A DNA stretch of 10,896 nt from Phoronis ovalis. Taxonomy: Eukaryota > Phoronida > Phoronidae. The DNA is taken from contig JAOXYB010058679.1 of the NCBI GenBank assembly GCA_028565635.1, forward strand, positions 1 to 10,896, given 5' to 3'. Below, one piece after another: positions 1 through 7,762 of the stretch (position 1 is the first letter of the stretch; every line of letters begins with the position of its first letter). Under the pieces are notes generated by a model. It ran no database searches. It worked only from the letters and a program-made list of their open reading frames with translations, and had not been told where the DNA came from. A program made the translations under genes and the position numbers.

Positions 1-620
1 GAAATAATCGGGGTCAAACTTATATCCTACGTCTACTTTGATCAGTATTTACCCTGTACCAAATATGAAGATGATCCGACAAAAACAAAAGCTATTATTG
101 CGAGCCAACATCTCGCGAACAAACATGGCCACCAGTCGGCCATCTTGAACGTGATCCATGTCGAAATTACAGACTGCATTTTGACCTGTATTTATCCTGT
201 ACCACATATAAAGCTGATCGGATAAAAGCTGAAGCAGTTATTGTGCGACAAAGAAAGTGTTACATGCAACAAAAATTGTCAAAGATTCGTATCGACATTT
301 GACCTACTGCTCAAGGTCATTTTGAAATGTCACCTGGCCTATTATGCCCACCAACCCATGGCCTACGTGAATCCACCTTGGAATCGTCAAGTCAACGCTT
401 CGTCTTTCCCGAAATGGTCGCAACGTAAGGTACACTCTCGAGTACAAACATGGCCACCAATCGGCCATCTTGGAAGTAATCGAGGTTAAAATTATATCCG
501 ACCTGTGCTTTGACCTGTACTTACCCTGTACCAAATACGAAGATGATCTGACATAAGCTGAAGCCGTTATAGCGAGACAAAGAAAAGGTTACATACGACG
601 ACAACAACGCATAGTCTTTA
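1..620. repeat. Diverged repeat units (intronic or upstream of the first visible exon)
   Basis: Three related stretches lie at about 10-103, 160-272 and 484-602. Each contains a version of ACCCTGTACCAAATA followed by GAAGATGATC, a GCTGAAGC-like segment and GCGAGACAAAGAAA. A second module, ACATGGCCACCARTCGGCCA followed by TCTTG, occurs at about 122-149 and again at 448-475, so the order is roughly A-B-A-spacer-B-A. The base composition is richer in GC than the rest of the window. Open frames in this stretch (for example 241-489) run across the repeat and match no protein I recognise. I read it as a multi-copy non-coding interspersed repeat, and I cannot name the family. Confidence 0.7.
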
Positions 621-624
621 GCTA

Positions 625-659
625 TATGCCCATTCACTCATTACATAGTGATGGGCATA
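625..659. repeat. Short hairpin at repeat junction
   Basis: TATGCCCAT (625-633) and ATGGGCATA (651-659) are perfect 9-base inverted repeats. Inside them TCACT and AGTG extend the stem with a one-base bulge. The hairpin sits between the repeat block of 1-602 and the partial foldback element beginning near 665, so it may be the terminus of a small insertion or simply a junction. No function can be assigned. Confidence 0.6.
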
Positions 660-664
660 AAAAT

Positions 665-1053
665 GGGTATTTTCTAAGTTTTGTCAAATTTTTCTGATGC
701 ATAAACACTGAAAATCTCTATCTTTGAATAATTGAAAACAAAATTAAAAAATCTAAGAGACTGTTTTGCAGCTATGTATGTAAAGATTGTTTGTGAAGAG
801 TGTCAACCATGTAATGCTTTTTCACTTAATATATTCTTTTGAATTTTACATTTCAAAAACTTAATGTTTTAACCTACATTGGTAACCATGCAGGTTGTAT
901 GTCCTAGTCGGAGAAAAATAAGTTACAGATTTAGAAAGTATGACATGACGCTATACTTTCAGAATATACTTTTGATTGGTTAATTAGTTAAAATTCAACA
1001 AATTAAAGTATAAAGTGGGAATAAGTTCTGTTGAACTATATTCGCCACCTTAA
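665..1053 (-). mobile_element. Partial copy of TTAA-ended long-TIR foldback element
   Basis: The segment 821-1053 matches the right arm of the complete element at 7055-7711. Shared blocks include ATTCTTTTGAATTTTACATT, GAGAAAAATAA, CAGATTTAGAAAGT and the terminus GCYACCTTAA. The stretch about 665-820 matches the reverse complement of the unpaired middle of that element (shared TTTTTCTGATGCATAAAC and CTATCTTT), so this copy lies in opposite orientation. The second inverted-repeat arm is missing, meaning the copy was truncated or the other end was replaced by the repeat block to the left. It carries no coding sequence. Its TTAA end lies 20 bases before the first ferlin exon. Confidence 0.75.
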
Positions 1054-1073
1054 AATATTCTGAAACATTTTAG

Positions 1074-1202
1074 GCTGTTTTTGGCATTGATCTTGTTGAA
1101 AAGCCAATGGATATCCATGATTCAAGCAAAGCTGATAAATCGGGCCCGATCATGCCAGTACCCAAAGGCATTAGACCTATACTCAGTAAACACAGAGTAG
1201 AG
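1074..1202 (+). CDS. OTOF: Otoferlin-type ferlin, exon E1 (internal)
   Basis: This 129-base exon encodes 43 residues and begins and ends in phase 0. The acceptor is CATTTTAG at 1066-1073 and the donor is GTAAGT at 1203. The translation contains GPIMPVPKGIRPILSKHRVE, which I recognise as the stretch just before the LFWGLRD motif in ferlins, closest to vertebrate otoferlin ([20 protein letters not shown]). Ferlins are large C2-domain membrane proteins that bind Ca2+ and phospholipid; otoferlin drives synaptic vesicle exocytosis in hair cells, while the role in invertebrates is less clear. The N-terminal C2 domains must lie upstream of this window. The first residues, AVFGIDLVEKPMD, are less conserved and rest on the splice site alone. 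Confidence 0.93.
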
Positions 1203-1557
1203 GTAAGTTTTGATGCTTACAAGTAAACATTTTTTTGGCAACTAAGATTACCAAATACTTTCAATTTACATAATTATTAAAATGGTATTGCAGAAAGGCA
1301 TGTGAACATGCAATTTATATGCATAACTATCCTCAACTATCTATTATTTGCAACTGTTGCCTTGACTGAATTCACAATTTCACCAAAATTTAAAGTATTA
1401 ACATTTGGTATAGATTAATAAACTTTCTGACCTAGCCAAAGACTTATATTTTGGTTGAAGATTAAATTCTATACAAAGTGAATCAATTCACATTTTATTT
1501 TCACGGCATGACACAAAACCACAGTTTGGTGACAAGCATATCTATATATCCTTTCAG
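1203..1557 (+). other. Intron 1 of the ferlin gene
   Basis: This 355-base intron runs from GTAAGT to CCTTTCAG. It is AT-rich and I see no repeat or coding segment in it. A frame starting at 1478 stays open across the acceptor only because it shadows the exon in another frame. Confidence 0.85.
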
Positions 1558-1719
1558 ATTTTATTCTGGGGACTCCGTGATGTCAAACGTGTTCAGTTTA
1601 TGTCAGTTGACAGACCTCGTATTGACATCGAATGTGCAGGACAAGTACTTCAGTCATCACCAATTACCAACATGAACAAAAATCCAAATTTTAGTATTCC
1701 AGTTAAGTTCTTTGATGTG
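1558..1719 (+). CDS. OTOF: Otoferlin-type ferlin, exon E2 (LFWGLRD exon)
   Basis: This 162-base exon encodes 54 residues, phase 0 to 0, between acceptor CCTTTCAG and donor GTAAGT. It starts [13 protein letters not shown], continues with [12 protein letters not shown] and [13 protein letters not shown], and keeps almost every position of the ferlin signature (otoferlin: LFWGLRDLKRVN, VDRPRVDIECAG, KNPNF). In the family this region forms a cryptic C2-like fold (called C2-de in some structural descriptions) between C2D and C2E. The high conservation makes this one of the firmest exons in the window. It joins E1 and E3 without a frame change. Confidence 0.96.
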
Positions 1720-2310
1720 GTAAGTTGATTTCCTTCATTAGATTAGAATAAAATTACAGTGGAACTTACTTTTAAAGCCACCTATATACAACGGGCATGT
1801 GGCAAAGACCACTCAAATTACATTCCACTGGTTATAACTCACCAGCATAGAGTAAAACTACAACAGAGCTTACTTTTAAGGTCACTGTCTGCAAAGGTAA
1901 GTTAAATTATGTTACATTGATAAGTGACATAGTTTATTAACCTATACATAAAGGTATACCTGTCTAAAAATGCTTTATTGCTCTTTTTAAGGGTTTTATA
2001 GACAGGTAAGGTACATGTTTACATGAACATGATGGTTTGTGACACTAACATTAGCAACAATTACCCATTCCGAAAGGAATTTAGACTCTCAATAAAGTAA
2101 AACATGTTCCATAAAGTTGTTTATAACTCTTATTTATGGTTTGAAGACATGTTTTTTAAGCTTTTACCATAAAGCACTAGAATGTATTTATCTGTTATTA
2201 ATTTTCATTGAAGCATGGAAATCTCGTGGCAGAATGCTTTGGTTAGTCATATTTTTCTACTAAAATTGTAATACCATATATATGCAAGTATATGGCTTTC
2301 TTTTTTGTAG
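1720..2310 (+). other. Intron 2 of the ferlin gene, with repeat fragments
   Basis: This 591-base intron runs from GTAAGT to TTTTTTGTAG. It contains a fragment at about 1757-1895 in which ACTTACTTTTAA followed by AGCCAC or GGTCAC occurs twice, with the inverted pair CAGTGGAA (1757-1764) and TTCCACTG (1823-1830). An imperfect hairpin follows near 1957-2007 (ACCTGTCTAAAA pairing with TTTTATAGACAGGT with a small bulge). These look like old interspersed repeat fragments. I see no exon. Confidence 0.75.
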
Positions 2311-2482
2311 GAACTACCAGAAAATGACCACTTTTGCCCACCAATCACAATTCGTTGTGTGGACTGCCGTAATTTTGGGAGATTTGTTTTAGTTGGAACT
2401 CATGTCATCAACTCTTTAACAAAATTTTCATATATTCCAACTACAAAAAGAGCCAAAAATGTTCTGAGCAAATTATTTGAAG
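2311..2482 (+). CDS. OTOF: Otoferlin-type ferlin, exon E3 (VDCRNFGRF exon)
   Basis: This 172-base exon gives 57 codons plus one base, entering in phase 0 and leaving in phase 1, from acceptor TTTTTTGTAG to donor GTAAGA. Residues 1-14 read ELPENDHFCPPITI, followed by VDCRNFGRFVLVGTHVINSL. This matches the otoferlin pattern LPENELLHPPLNI and [20 protein letters not shown]. The last part (TTKRAKNVLSKLFE) is not conserved and opens the variable stretch before the DWW motif. The exon completes the C2-like domain begun in E1-E2. The extra base at its 3' end needs a phase-1 exon next, which E4 and E5 both satisfy. Confidence 0.95.
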
Positions 2483-2840
2483 GTAAGATAATTTAACATG
2501 TTTTGGTATCAGCGGGAAAGTTTAGAGATCACTGGTTGAAGTACAGTGTGATGGAGTATGGGGAAGTAAAAGATTTGTGCCATATTTCATCAACTTTAAG
2601 CAAACGTTCGTTTGGATGACGTAGTGCAATATCTGATCATACAAGATTCTGTAGTTTAGTTGTTTTTTGAGGTTCCTAGTAAATCATTGGCAACCAAGAT
2701 TTCAATATATTGTATGGCAACAGATCCAAGTTCATTGTTATACACATAATTTCGAAAGTAAAACATCTGTATTACTCTAATGGTTCAGAGAAGAGCTTTT
2801 GATTCTATCTTCAACTGTTATTTCTATCAGTATAACTTTG

Positions 2841-3001
2841 TTTTCATTACTTGTCTCACAATTTATGTTAATATGAACTTTCGTCATACAGATATTTCAC
2901 ACATTTATGTAAAGATTTGATATTTTCATTACTTGTCTCACAATTTATGTCATGAACTTTCGTCATACAGACATTTCACACATTTAATGTAGATTTTGAT
3001 G
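2841..3001. repeat. Tandem duplication, about 80-base unit, two copies
   Basis: Copy 1 (2841-2922) and copy 2 (2923-3001) share TTTTCATTACTTGTCTCACA, ATGAACTTTCGTCATACAGA and ATTTCACACATTTA, with small indels near the middle and end. A third copy seems to begin at 3002 (TTTTCACT) but is lost after a few bases. This is a local direct duplication inside an intron. Confidence 0.9.
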
Positions 3002-3380
3002 TTTTCACTTTGCTTGTTACCTAGATGAGCATGCTGAACAACAACAAAGGCAAAGCACTGTCACTTTGGTGGATATAAAAAGTACTTGTAATAATCGTAT
3101 AGACTGAATGATGTGAAATGTAATATGCTTGTTGTGCTTCAGCTTTGTTCCCCAGTAAATCCCATATGACATAAGAGTTGCATCCAATAAGTTACTTTCT
3201 GCATTCATTACTATTAGAAATGTATGCAATTTATTTCTCGCACTTGTGAACTTCTACAAGCTGCATAAAGTGTTCAACTTGTACGTAGTTTCTTAATACA
3301 TTTTTTGACTACCTTACCAAATAGCAGCATATGCTGCAAACCTTGCAACATACATCCAGAATAATGCTGCTAACAGTACT

Positions 3381-3844
3381 GAGCAGCTGATCCTGATATC
3401 ATGTAGTCCTGGCTTCATGGCCCAGATACTATTAGAACCAGTAGAAGTTGGCTTCCTGCAAAAACACTCCCTGTGCGTTAATAAATTCAAATCAAAATTG
3501 TTGTCTCGTTTGTCTCTAATACCCCTTCTTGTGTTATCTGCTACTTGAAGCTTGATTATTACTCCTCAAAGCATGAGGAGTAATAATCAAGCATGCAAAT
3601 CCATTACCAATCAGACCAACACGAAATTTCCATTTTGTATGCTAAAGTCATCATGAGGAGTATTAATCATGCAAGCTTCAAGTGGCAGATAACATAAGAA
3701 GGAGTATATCAGAGACAAACAAGACAACAATTTTGGTTTGAATTTTTTGACACACGGTGAGTGTTTTTGCAAGAGGCCAACTTCTGGGCCATATGGCCCT
3801 ACGGTAGTAAGGTCATGAAGCCAGTACTAGGTATCATGCTGCTC
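3381..3844. mobile_element. Foldback element with arms of about 190 bases
   Basis: The left arm (about 3381-3568) and right arm (about 3652-3844) are imperfect inverted repeats. Paired blocks include CTGGCTTCATG with CATGAAGCCAG, GAAGTTGGC with GCCAACTTC, TGCAAAAACACT with AGTGTTTTTGCA, CAAAATTGTTGTCT with AGACAACAATTTTG, GTTTGTCTCT with AGAGACAAAC, and CTTGAAGCTTG with CAAGCTTCAAG. The spacer of about 80 bases holds an additional copy of the inner end. No coding sequence is present, so it is a non-autonomous foldback or MITE-like insertion. Exact termini and target duplication are unclear. Confidence 0.85.
3550..3592. repeat. Perfect 19-bp hairpin at the foldback centre
   Basis: GCTTGATTATTACTCCTCA (3550-3568) is perfectly complementary to 3574-3592 across a 5-base loop (AAGCA). 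The same motif occurs a third time in diverged form at 3654-3670, the inner end of the right foldback arm. The nested stem is more exact than the outer arms and therefore looks like a younger event. Confidence 0.95.
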
Positions 3845-3872
3845 CAACATTGACAAATTCTACAACACTGGT

Positions 3873-4330
3873 GGAATAATGCTGGGATTACTTGATTATT
3901 TTAGAAGTAAAGTTGGCATGCTGGATCCATGCTGAGGCTACTTAAATATTTTAGCAAGTAAACTAAGTATGCTGGGATAATCCTGGTTTGATTTTGATTT
4001 CAAAAAGACCATGCTGCAATTAACATGCTGGATTCATGCTGGGATTCCTTAAACGTTTTAGCAAGTAAAATGACTATGCTGGGATATTGCTGGTTTGACT
4101 CCAGCATGATTCAATAAGCTTCAAATAATCAAATGCTGGGATAATGCTGTTTATTATCAGCACGACCCCAGCATTATTCCAGCTTAATTAACACATTTGA
4201 AACGTGCTGGGATCAGTCTGAGAATACGCTGGAATCATGCTGCAACAAAACAAGAAATTGCAGCATGATTCCATCAGAAGCGGGTTCTAGCTTGGATCAT
4301 GCTGACAAAATACTGCAAGTGTGCTGGAAC
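3873..4330. repeat. Hairpin-rich array of ATGCTGG-type motifs
   Basis: The motif ATGCTGG, often as ATGCTGGGATAATGCTGG-like pairs, recurs many times from 3873 to about 4330. A larger period is also visible, with ATTTTAGCAAGTAAA and its variants near 3899, 3950 and 4056, each followed by an ATGCTGGGAT box. In the second half the motif appears in both orientations and forms stems: 4135-4149 pairs with 4169-4183 (14 of 15), and 4230-4245 pairs perfectly with 4258-4273 over a 12-base loop. This is a diverged satellite-like or foldback-derived array next to the element at 3381-3844. No coding sense was seen. Confidence 0.8.
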
Positions 4331-4974
4331 AATGTTGCTATTTGGTAGGGGTGTATACAGGGATACCTTTTAAATGTCAGTCTCTAATGTTTATTGTTGA
4401 TTTCACACATGCACTGAATAATTATGTTGTAAGCCTTATGTTAAAACAGGTCACTATGGAACACTTTGTTGTCTTACGAGGCTTGACCTATTTTTCTGGA
4501 ATATCCATATTTTTACATAAAGTTATACAACCAGAAAATTAAATGAAATCGTTGTATGCGAATCTCAATCACCTTATTCATATTTAAATGGTGTCGCATA
4601 ATTTTATCTAAAAACTATATAAAAGAGGTCTAAAACCATTGCTTCCCATGGTGTACCTATACTGAAATAAAAGAGTTTTCTCCTTTATTGATGTTGAACA
4701 CCTTGTGGCATAATTTGCTTTGCTGTCCATACAAAAGCATATCAAAGCCTATAACTTACACAGAAATAACAAATCAGGATTGATGAATGTATATGTTGCG
4801 CACTTCTTGCAATTTCAGTTGTTTTTAGTTACTCCCACTATTGCACATTTTTCATTGTTTTCAAAGGCCACCATGCAGTAGTATATAGCTTTAATAGTTT
4901 TGTTGACGATTTAAGTGTAAAAAATAATTTATGTTCATGAAGAATTTATATTTTTTGTAATTTACCTCTTATAG

Positions 4975-5013
4975 CAGGCAAAAAAAAGGAGTACTTAAAA
5001 CCACCTCCACTAG
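4975..5013 (+). CDS. OTOF: Otoferlin-type ferlin, micro-exon E4
   Basis: This candidate exon is 39 bases if the first AG is used, or 36 bases (4978-5013) if the second is used, because the acceptor reads TATAGCAG (a NAGNAG tandem site). The donor is GTAAAT. It enters and leaves in phase 1, which fits the phase-1 end of E3 and the phase-1 start of E5. The peptide is (A)GKKKEYLKPPPL, basic then proline-rich, in the variable stretch between the C2-like domain and VAITM. There is no clear family homology, so support is splice sites and phase only. E3 could also splice straight to E5, making this a possible cassette. Confidence 0.6.
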
Positions 5014-5813
5014 GTAAATGTTTAGTTTTAAGTTTGTACAGTGGAATGAAATCTTGTATTGACCAATTGTATTGACCATTGATTCAAAGGGACACCTACT
5101 GTTCAATTTTTAGTAATAATACTAGACGGTACCCGTGGTAAACCACAGATCTTGATAGAGATGTAGGTCACGTAAGGCCGAGTTCAGACATGTTCACAAA
5201 TTTGAGGAACCTGAGCCATCGTTGATACCTACGATGTGTGAAAAGATAATAATTCTACATGTAATAGTTTTGAAGATATTTGGTGGAAAGAGTGACAGAC
5301 AGACAGCAGACAGACAGACGGACACTCGAGATTTAGTAGTATAGATAGTAGTATAGATATCTCTACTGATACATAATTAGGCAATTTTCTAATTTATCTG
5401 AAAAACTTTTACTTTATTTCTATAATTCTAAACACTTTCAAAAATGCTTCGTTTATATTTGTTTATCTGTACATGTATTTCAATAATTTCATATAGGTAG
5501 CACGAAACACCTTGTGTAGCTGACTGTCTGTTTTATTTTATCAGAAAGATTTTGTAACATCTTATATAATAATTACCATTTTCTCCTATGATATCAAAAC
5601 TTATTTCATTTTCTTGTAGTGCACACAAACTTTTCCTTCAAGTCGAAAAAATGCTTTCTTCAATATAGTTCAAAATGTAGTGTAAAGTTTAATAGTAAGG
5701 CACACTAGTAGAAACATTATTTTTTTAAGGTATAAAAATCAAAATATTTCTGACTGGTAATTTGTACTTCAGTTGCATCAATGGTACATTCATTCCCAAC
5801 TTTCTCTTTACAG
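5014..5813 (+). other. Intron 4 of the ferlin gene
   Basis: This 800-base intron runs from GTAAAT to TTTACAG. It contains the interspersed repeat at about 5110-5350. From 5351 to 5800 I see only AT-rich sequence. The short open frames overlapping 5725-5977 are shadows of, or readthrough into, exon E5. Confidence 0.75.
5110..5350. repeat. Interspersed repeat with GACA-rich tail
   Basis: The segment opens near ATAATACTAGACGGTACCCG, with a small hairpin GTGGT-AA-ACCAC at 5135-5146. It ends with a GACAGACAGAC-type run (5293-5320), then GGACACTCGAG and a doubled AGTAGTATAGAT. TTTAGTAATAATACTAG at the start resembles TTTAGTAGTATAGATAG at the end, which might be a diverged target duplication. The layout (GTACCCGTGG start, GACA tail) is of the kind seen in short retroposed elements of invertebrates. 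I cannot name the family and no protein is encoded. Confidence 0.6.
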
Positions 5814-5908
5814 ATGGCAAGGCATCTGTCAGATCAAATGATGTTGCCATCACAATGGATGAAAAGCGACCTCTTCTGGAGAAAGAACAAATTATAACAA
5901 TAGACTCG
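5814..5908 (+). CDS. OTOF: Otoferlin-type ferlin, exon E5 (VAITM segment)
   Basis: This 95-base exon enters in phase 1 (its first two bases complete an Asp codon begun by G) and leaves in phase 0, from acceptor TCTCTTTACAG to donor GTGAGA. The peptide is DGKASVRSNDVAITMDEKRP followed by LLEKEQIITIDS. It aligns with the otoferlin segment VVVTMEPEVPIKKLE, which lies between the C2-like region and the DWW motif. Homology is short but collinear, and the phase is exactly what E3 or E4 requires. The ORF continues beyond the donor (IDS-VRTSSLSDIKSY...) but that extension is intronic by conservation and splice signal. Confidence 0.85.
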
Positions 5909-6565
5909 GTGAGAACTTCTTCTTTATCAGATATCAAATCGTATCAACCTGAAATGCAACCTAAACTTATTCCGTAAAACTATCCAAATGCTAAGTTCAG
6001 TATTCCAAACAGTGCTACATATCAATTCCATTGGATCAATTCCTGTTGGGTCAATAAAACTTCAGTTTGGCTGGCCTGCAGTGTGGACAAAATTAACATT
6101 TATGTCTAATGCACCTTCATTAACTCATGTTTGTTTAATATCTTCAATGCTTAACACCCACACTTTATGCTGAACCTCACAACAGTTAAAATTCCAAATA
6201 CTAACAAAATACATTTTGTAGATGTGATGTGTTTACTAGACGTTCTTTTATTTCATTGTAAAACATATATTGAGCTAATAAAATTCTTGTTGCATGTTTG
6301 TAATGGATAAATGTTAACTAATAAAGATTAAATTTTTATCAGAACTTGTTCAGCTTCTATTAACGAATACTGCACATCATTTGAAAAATGGAAGGAGCTA
6401 GAAACCAAGTTACTATATCATCACCTTCGCTTATATTGCAGAATTAAAGACATAAAGTATTATGAAATTACTTCCAATTGATTGCCACTGAAGAAACTGA
6501 AACTCAGTCTGCAGCCACTATCTATAGTCTAATTAAATCTGTCATATAATCATTTCCGTTTCTAG
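5909..6565 (+). other. Intron 5 of the ferlin gene
   Basis: This 657-base intron runs from GTGAGA to CCGTTTCTAG. It is AT-rich without a recognisable repeat. A frame of about 50 codons is open near 6335-6481 (it would read NEYCTSFEKWKELETK...) but has no splice sites in a usable phase, and I treat it as chance. Otherwise I see nothing. Confidence 0.7.
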
Positions 6566-6682
6566 AAGGAACAAAAAACAACTGAGAACAAAAAAAAGAA
6601 AACTGATGAAGATGATTTAGATATGGAGACATTTGATTGGTGGACGAAATATTTTGTATCCAAAGAGAGGCAACAAGAACAG
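6566..6682 (+). CDS. OTOF: Otoferlin-type ferlin, exon E6 (DWWTKYF exon)
   Basis: This 117-base exon has 39 codons, phase 0 to 0, from acceptor CCGTTTCTAG to donor GTATGA. Residues 1-22 are a charged stretch, KEQKTTENKKKKTDEDDLDM then ET. They are followed by FDWWTKYFVSKERQQEQ. DWW(S/T)KY/FA is a hallmark of all ferlins, and the preceding lysine run and acidic patch match otoferlin (EKKKKKKG...DESMLDWWSKYFAS). The exon begins the linker that leads to the C2E domain. It is phase-symmetric, but given conservation of DWW it is unlikely to be skipped. Confidence 0.93.
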
Positions 6683-7762
6683 GTATGACACAATTGAAAA
6701 GTTTATCTTTTTATGATCCAACTTTATCTGTCCCTCTTAGAGTGAGTTGACATGCATACCTATCATATGTTCTATCTTGCATTTCTCCTTTATGAAAAAT
6801 TCGAACTTTGCAGCTTCATTTCATAATGTGTTGTTACAACTTGATGTACCTCTGAATTGTGAATAAGCAATTAACTAGAAACACAATAAAACCCTTGAAT
6901 ATTATAATATTGTAGTTCTTGGATCTGCAGTATATCTGCATGACCCTCAGTCAAAGTCAATAAATGATTATTATTACTAAAATCTCATAGTAATAGTATT
7001 TTCATCTTCCTCTGGTATGCTTTTCTAGAATGAAAGTTTTCATATAATCTGCATTTAAGGTAGCAAATTTTTTTGGCACAATTTATTTACATTTATTCTT
7101 TAAGCTAAATTTTAGCTAATTAAATGAAAAGATAGATAGACAAAAGTATACATATTTTGAAAGTATACAACATAAATATGCTAAATCTGTAATTTATTTT
7201 TCTCTGAGTCCTGTATAGATATCATTTTGGGTTAAAATGTTAAGATTTTGAAATGTAAAATTCAAAAGAATAAGTCAAAAACCACTAAAGCTATACAGTT
7301 GAAACTTTGAACAAATAATCTTTACATGGTATAGCTACAAAACCATGTCTCAAATTTTTGACTTTACTATGTTTAAAAGATAGGAATTTTCAAAGTTTAT
7401 GCATCAGAAAAAAATCAATAACATAACTGAGGTGATGAAACTTTTAGAATTCGTATTTTTTTAACCAAGGGGTTGTTGACTTATATTCTTTTGAATTTTA
7501 CATTTCGAGTCAAAATTTAATGTTTTAACCAAAATGGCAACTGCACAGGTCACATGACGTACTCAGAGAAAAATAAATCACAGATTTAGAAAGTTTGAGT
7601 TGTATACTTTCAGAATGTATATACTTTTATTTTGTCTGTTGTTTATTTAGATAATTTAACTTAAAGTATAGTATGTGAATAAATTGTTCCAAACAATAAT
7701 CGCTACCTTAAACGATTTAACCTATTTGTTAAATGTTGTCTTTTCATATTTTGCTCTTGAAG
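6683..7762 (+). other. Intron 6 of the ferlin gene
   Basis: This 1080-base intron runs from GTATGA to CTCTTGAAG. Its right two thirds are the complete foldback element 7055-7711. The stretch 6683-7054 is AT-rich and shows nothing I can identify. Confidence 0.7.
7055..7711. mobile_element. Complete 657-base TTAA-ended long-TIR foldback (MITE-like)
   Basis: The left arm (7055-7278) and right arm (7476-7711) are long imperfect inverted repeats. The termini read TTAAGGTAGC and GCTACCTTAA. Inner paired blocks include GGCACAATTTATT with AATAAATTGTTCC, TTTGAAAGTATACAAC with GTTGTATACTTTCAGA, CTAAATCTG with CAGATTTAG, TTATTTTTCTCTGAGT with ACTCAGAGAAAAATAA, and AATGTAAAATTCAAAAGAA with its complement near 7487-7506. 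About 200 unpaired bases separate the arms. There is no open frame, so it is non-autonomous. TTAA at both edges could be the target duplication, as for piggyBac-type insertions, but termini alone do not prove the superfamily. Confidence 0.88.

Larger units (their letters stand above)
2483..4974 (+). other. Intron 3 of the ferlin gene (about 2.5 kb, repeat-rich)
   Basis: This is the longest intron in the window. From left to right it holds a tandem duplication (2841-3001), a foldback (3381-3844) and a hairpin-rich ATGCTGG array (3873-4330). Stretches 2483-2840, 3015-3380 and 4331-4960 are plain AT-rich sequence in which I see no exon, RNA gene or recognisable element. The open frames at 3017-3229 (minus) and 4321-4542 (plus) resemble nothing I know and have no supporting splice context. 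Confidence 0.8.

Noticed and set aside
241-534. Overlapping open frames on both strands (241-489 plus, 304-534 minus)
   Set aside because: They cross the repeat modules of 1-602, resemble no protein I know, and lack splice or start context. They are explained by the slightly higher GC content of the repeat.
4321-4542. 73-residue open frame after the ATGCTGG array
   Set aside because: It starts inside the repeat array, reads as a low-information hydrophobic peptide and has no splice signals in the phase needed between E3 and E4.
5909-5977. Extension of the E5 frame beyond its donor (VRTSSLSDIKSYQPEM...)
   Set aside because: GTGAGA is a good donor. The extension ends at a stop and would cut the ferlin short, and E6 continues the family alignment in the right phase.
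6335-6481. Stop-to-stop frame of about 50 codons in intron 5 (NEYCTSFEKWKELETK...)
   Set aside because: It looks protein-like, but its usable acceptors (for example after TTCAG near 6350) give a phase that does not match the phase-0 end of E5, and no donor follows. No family resemblance was recognised.
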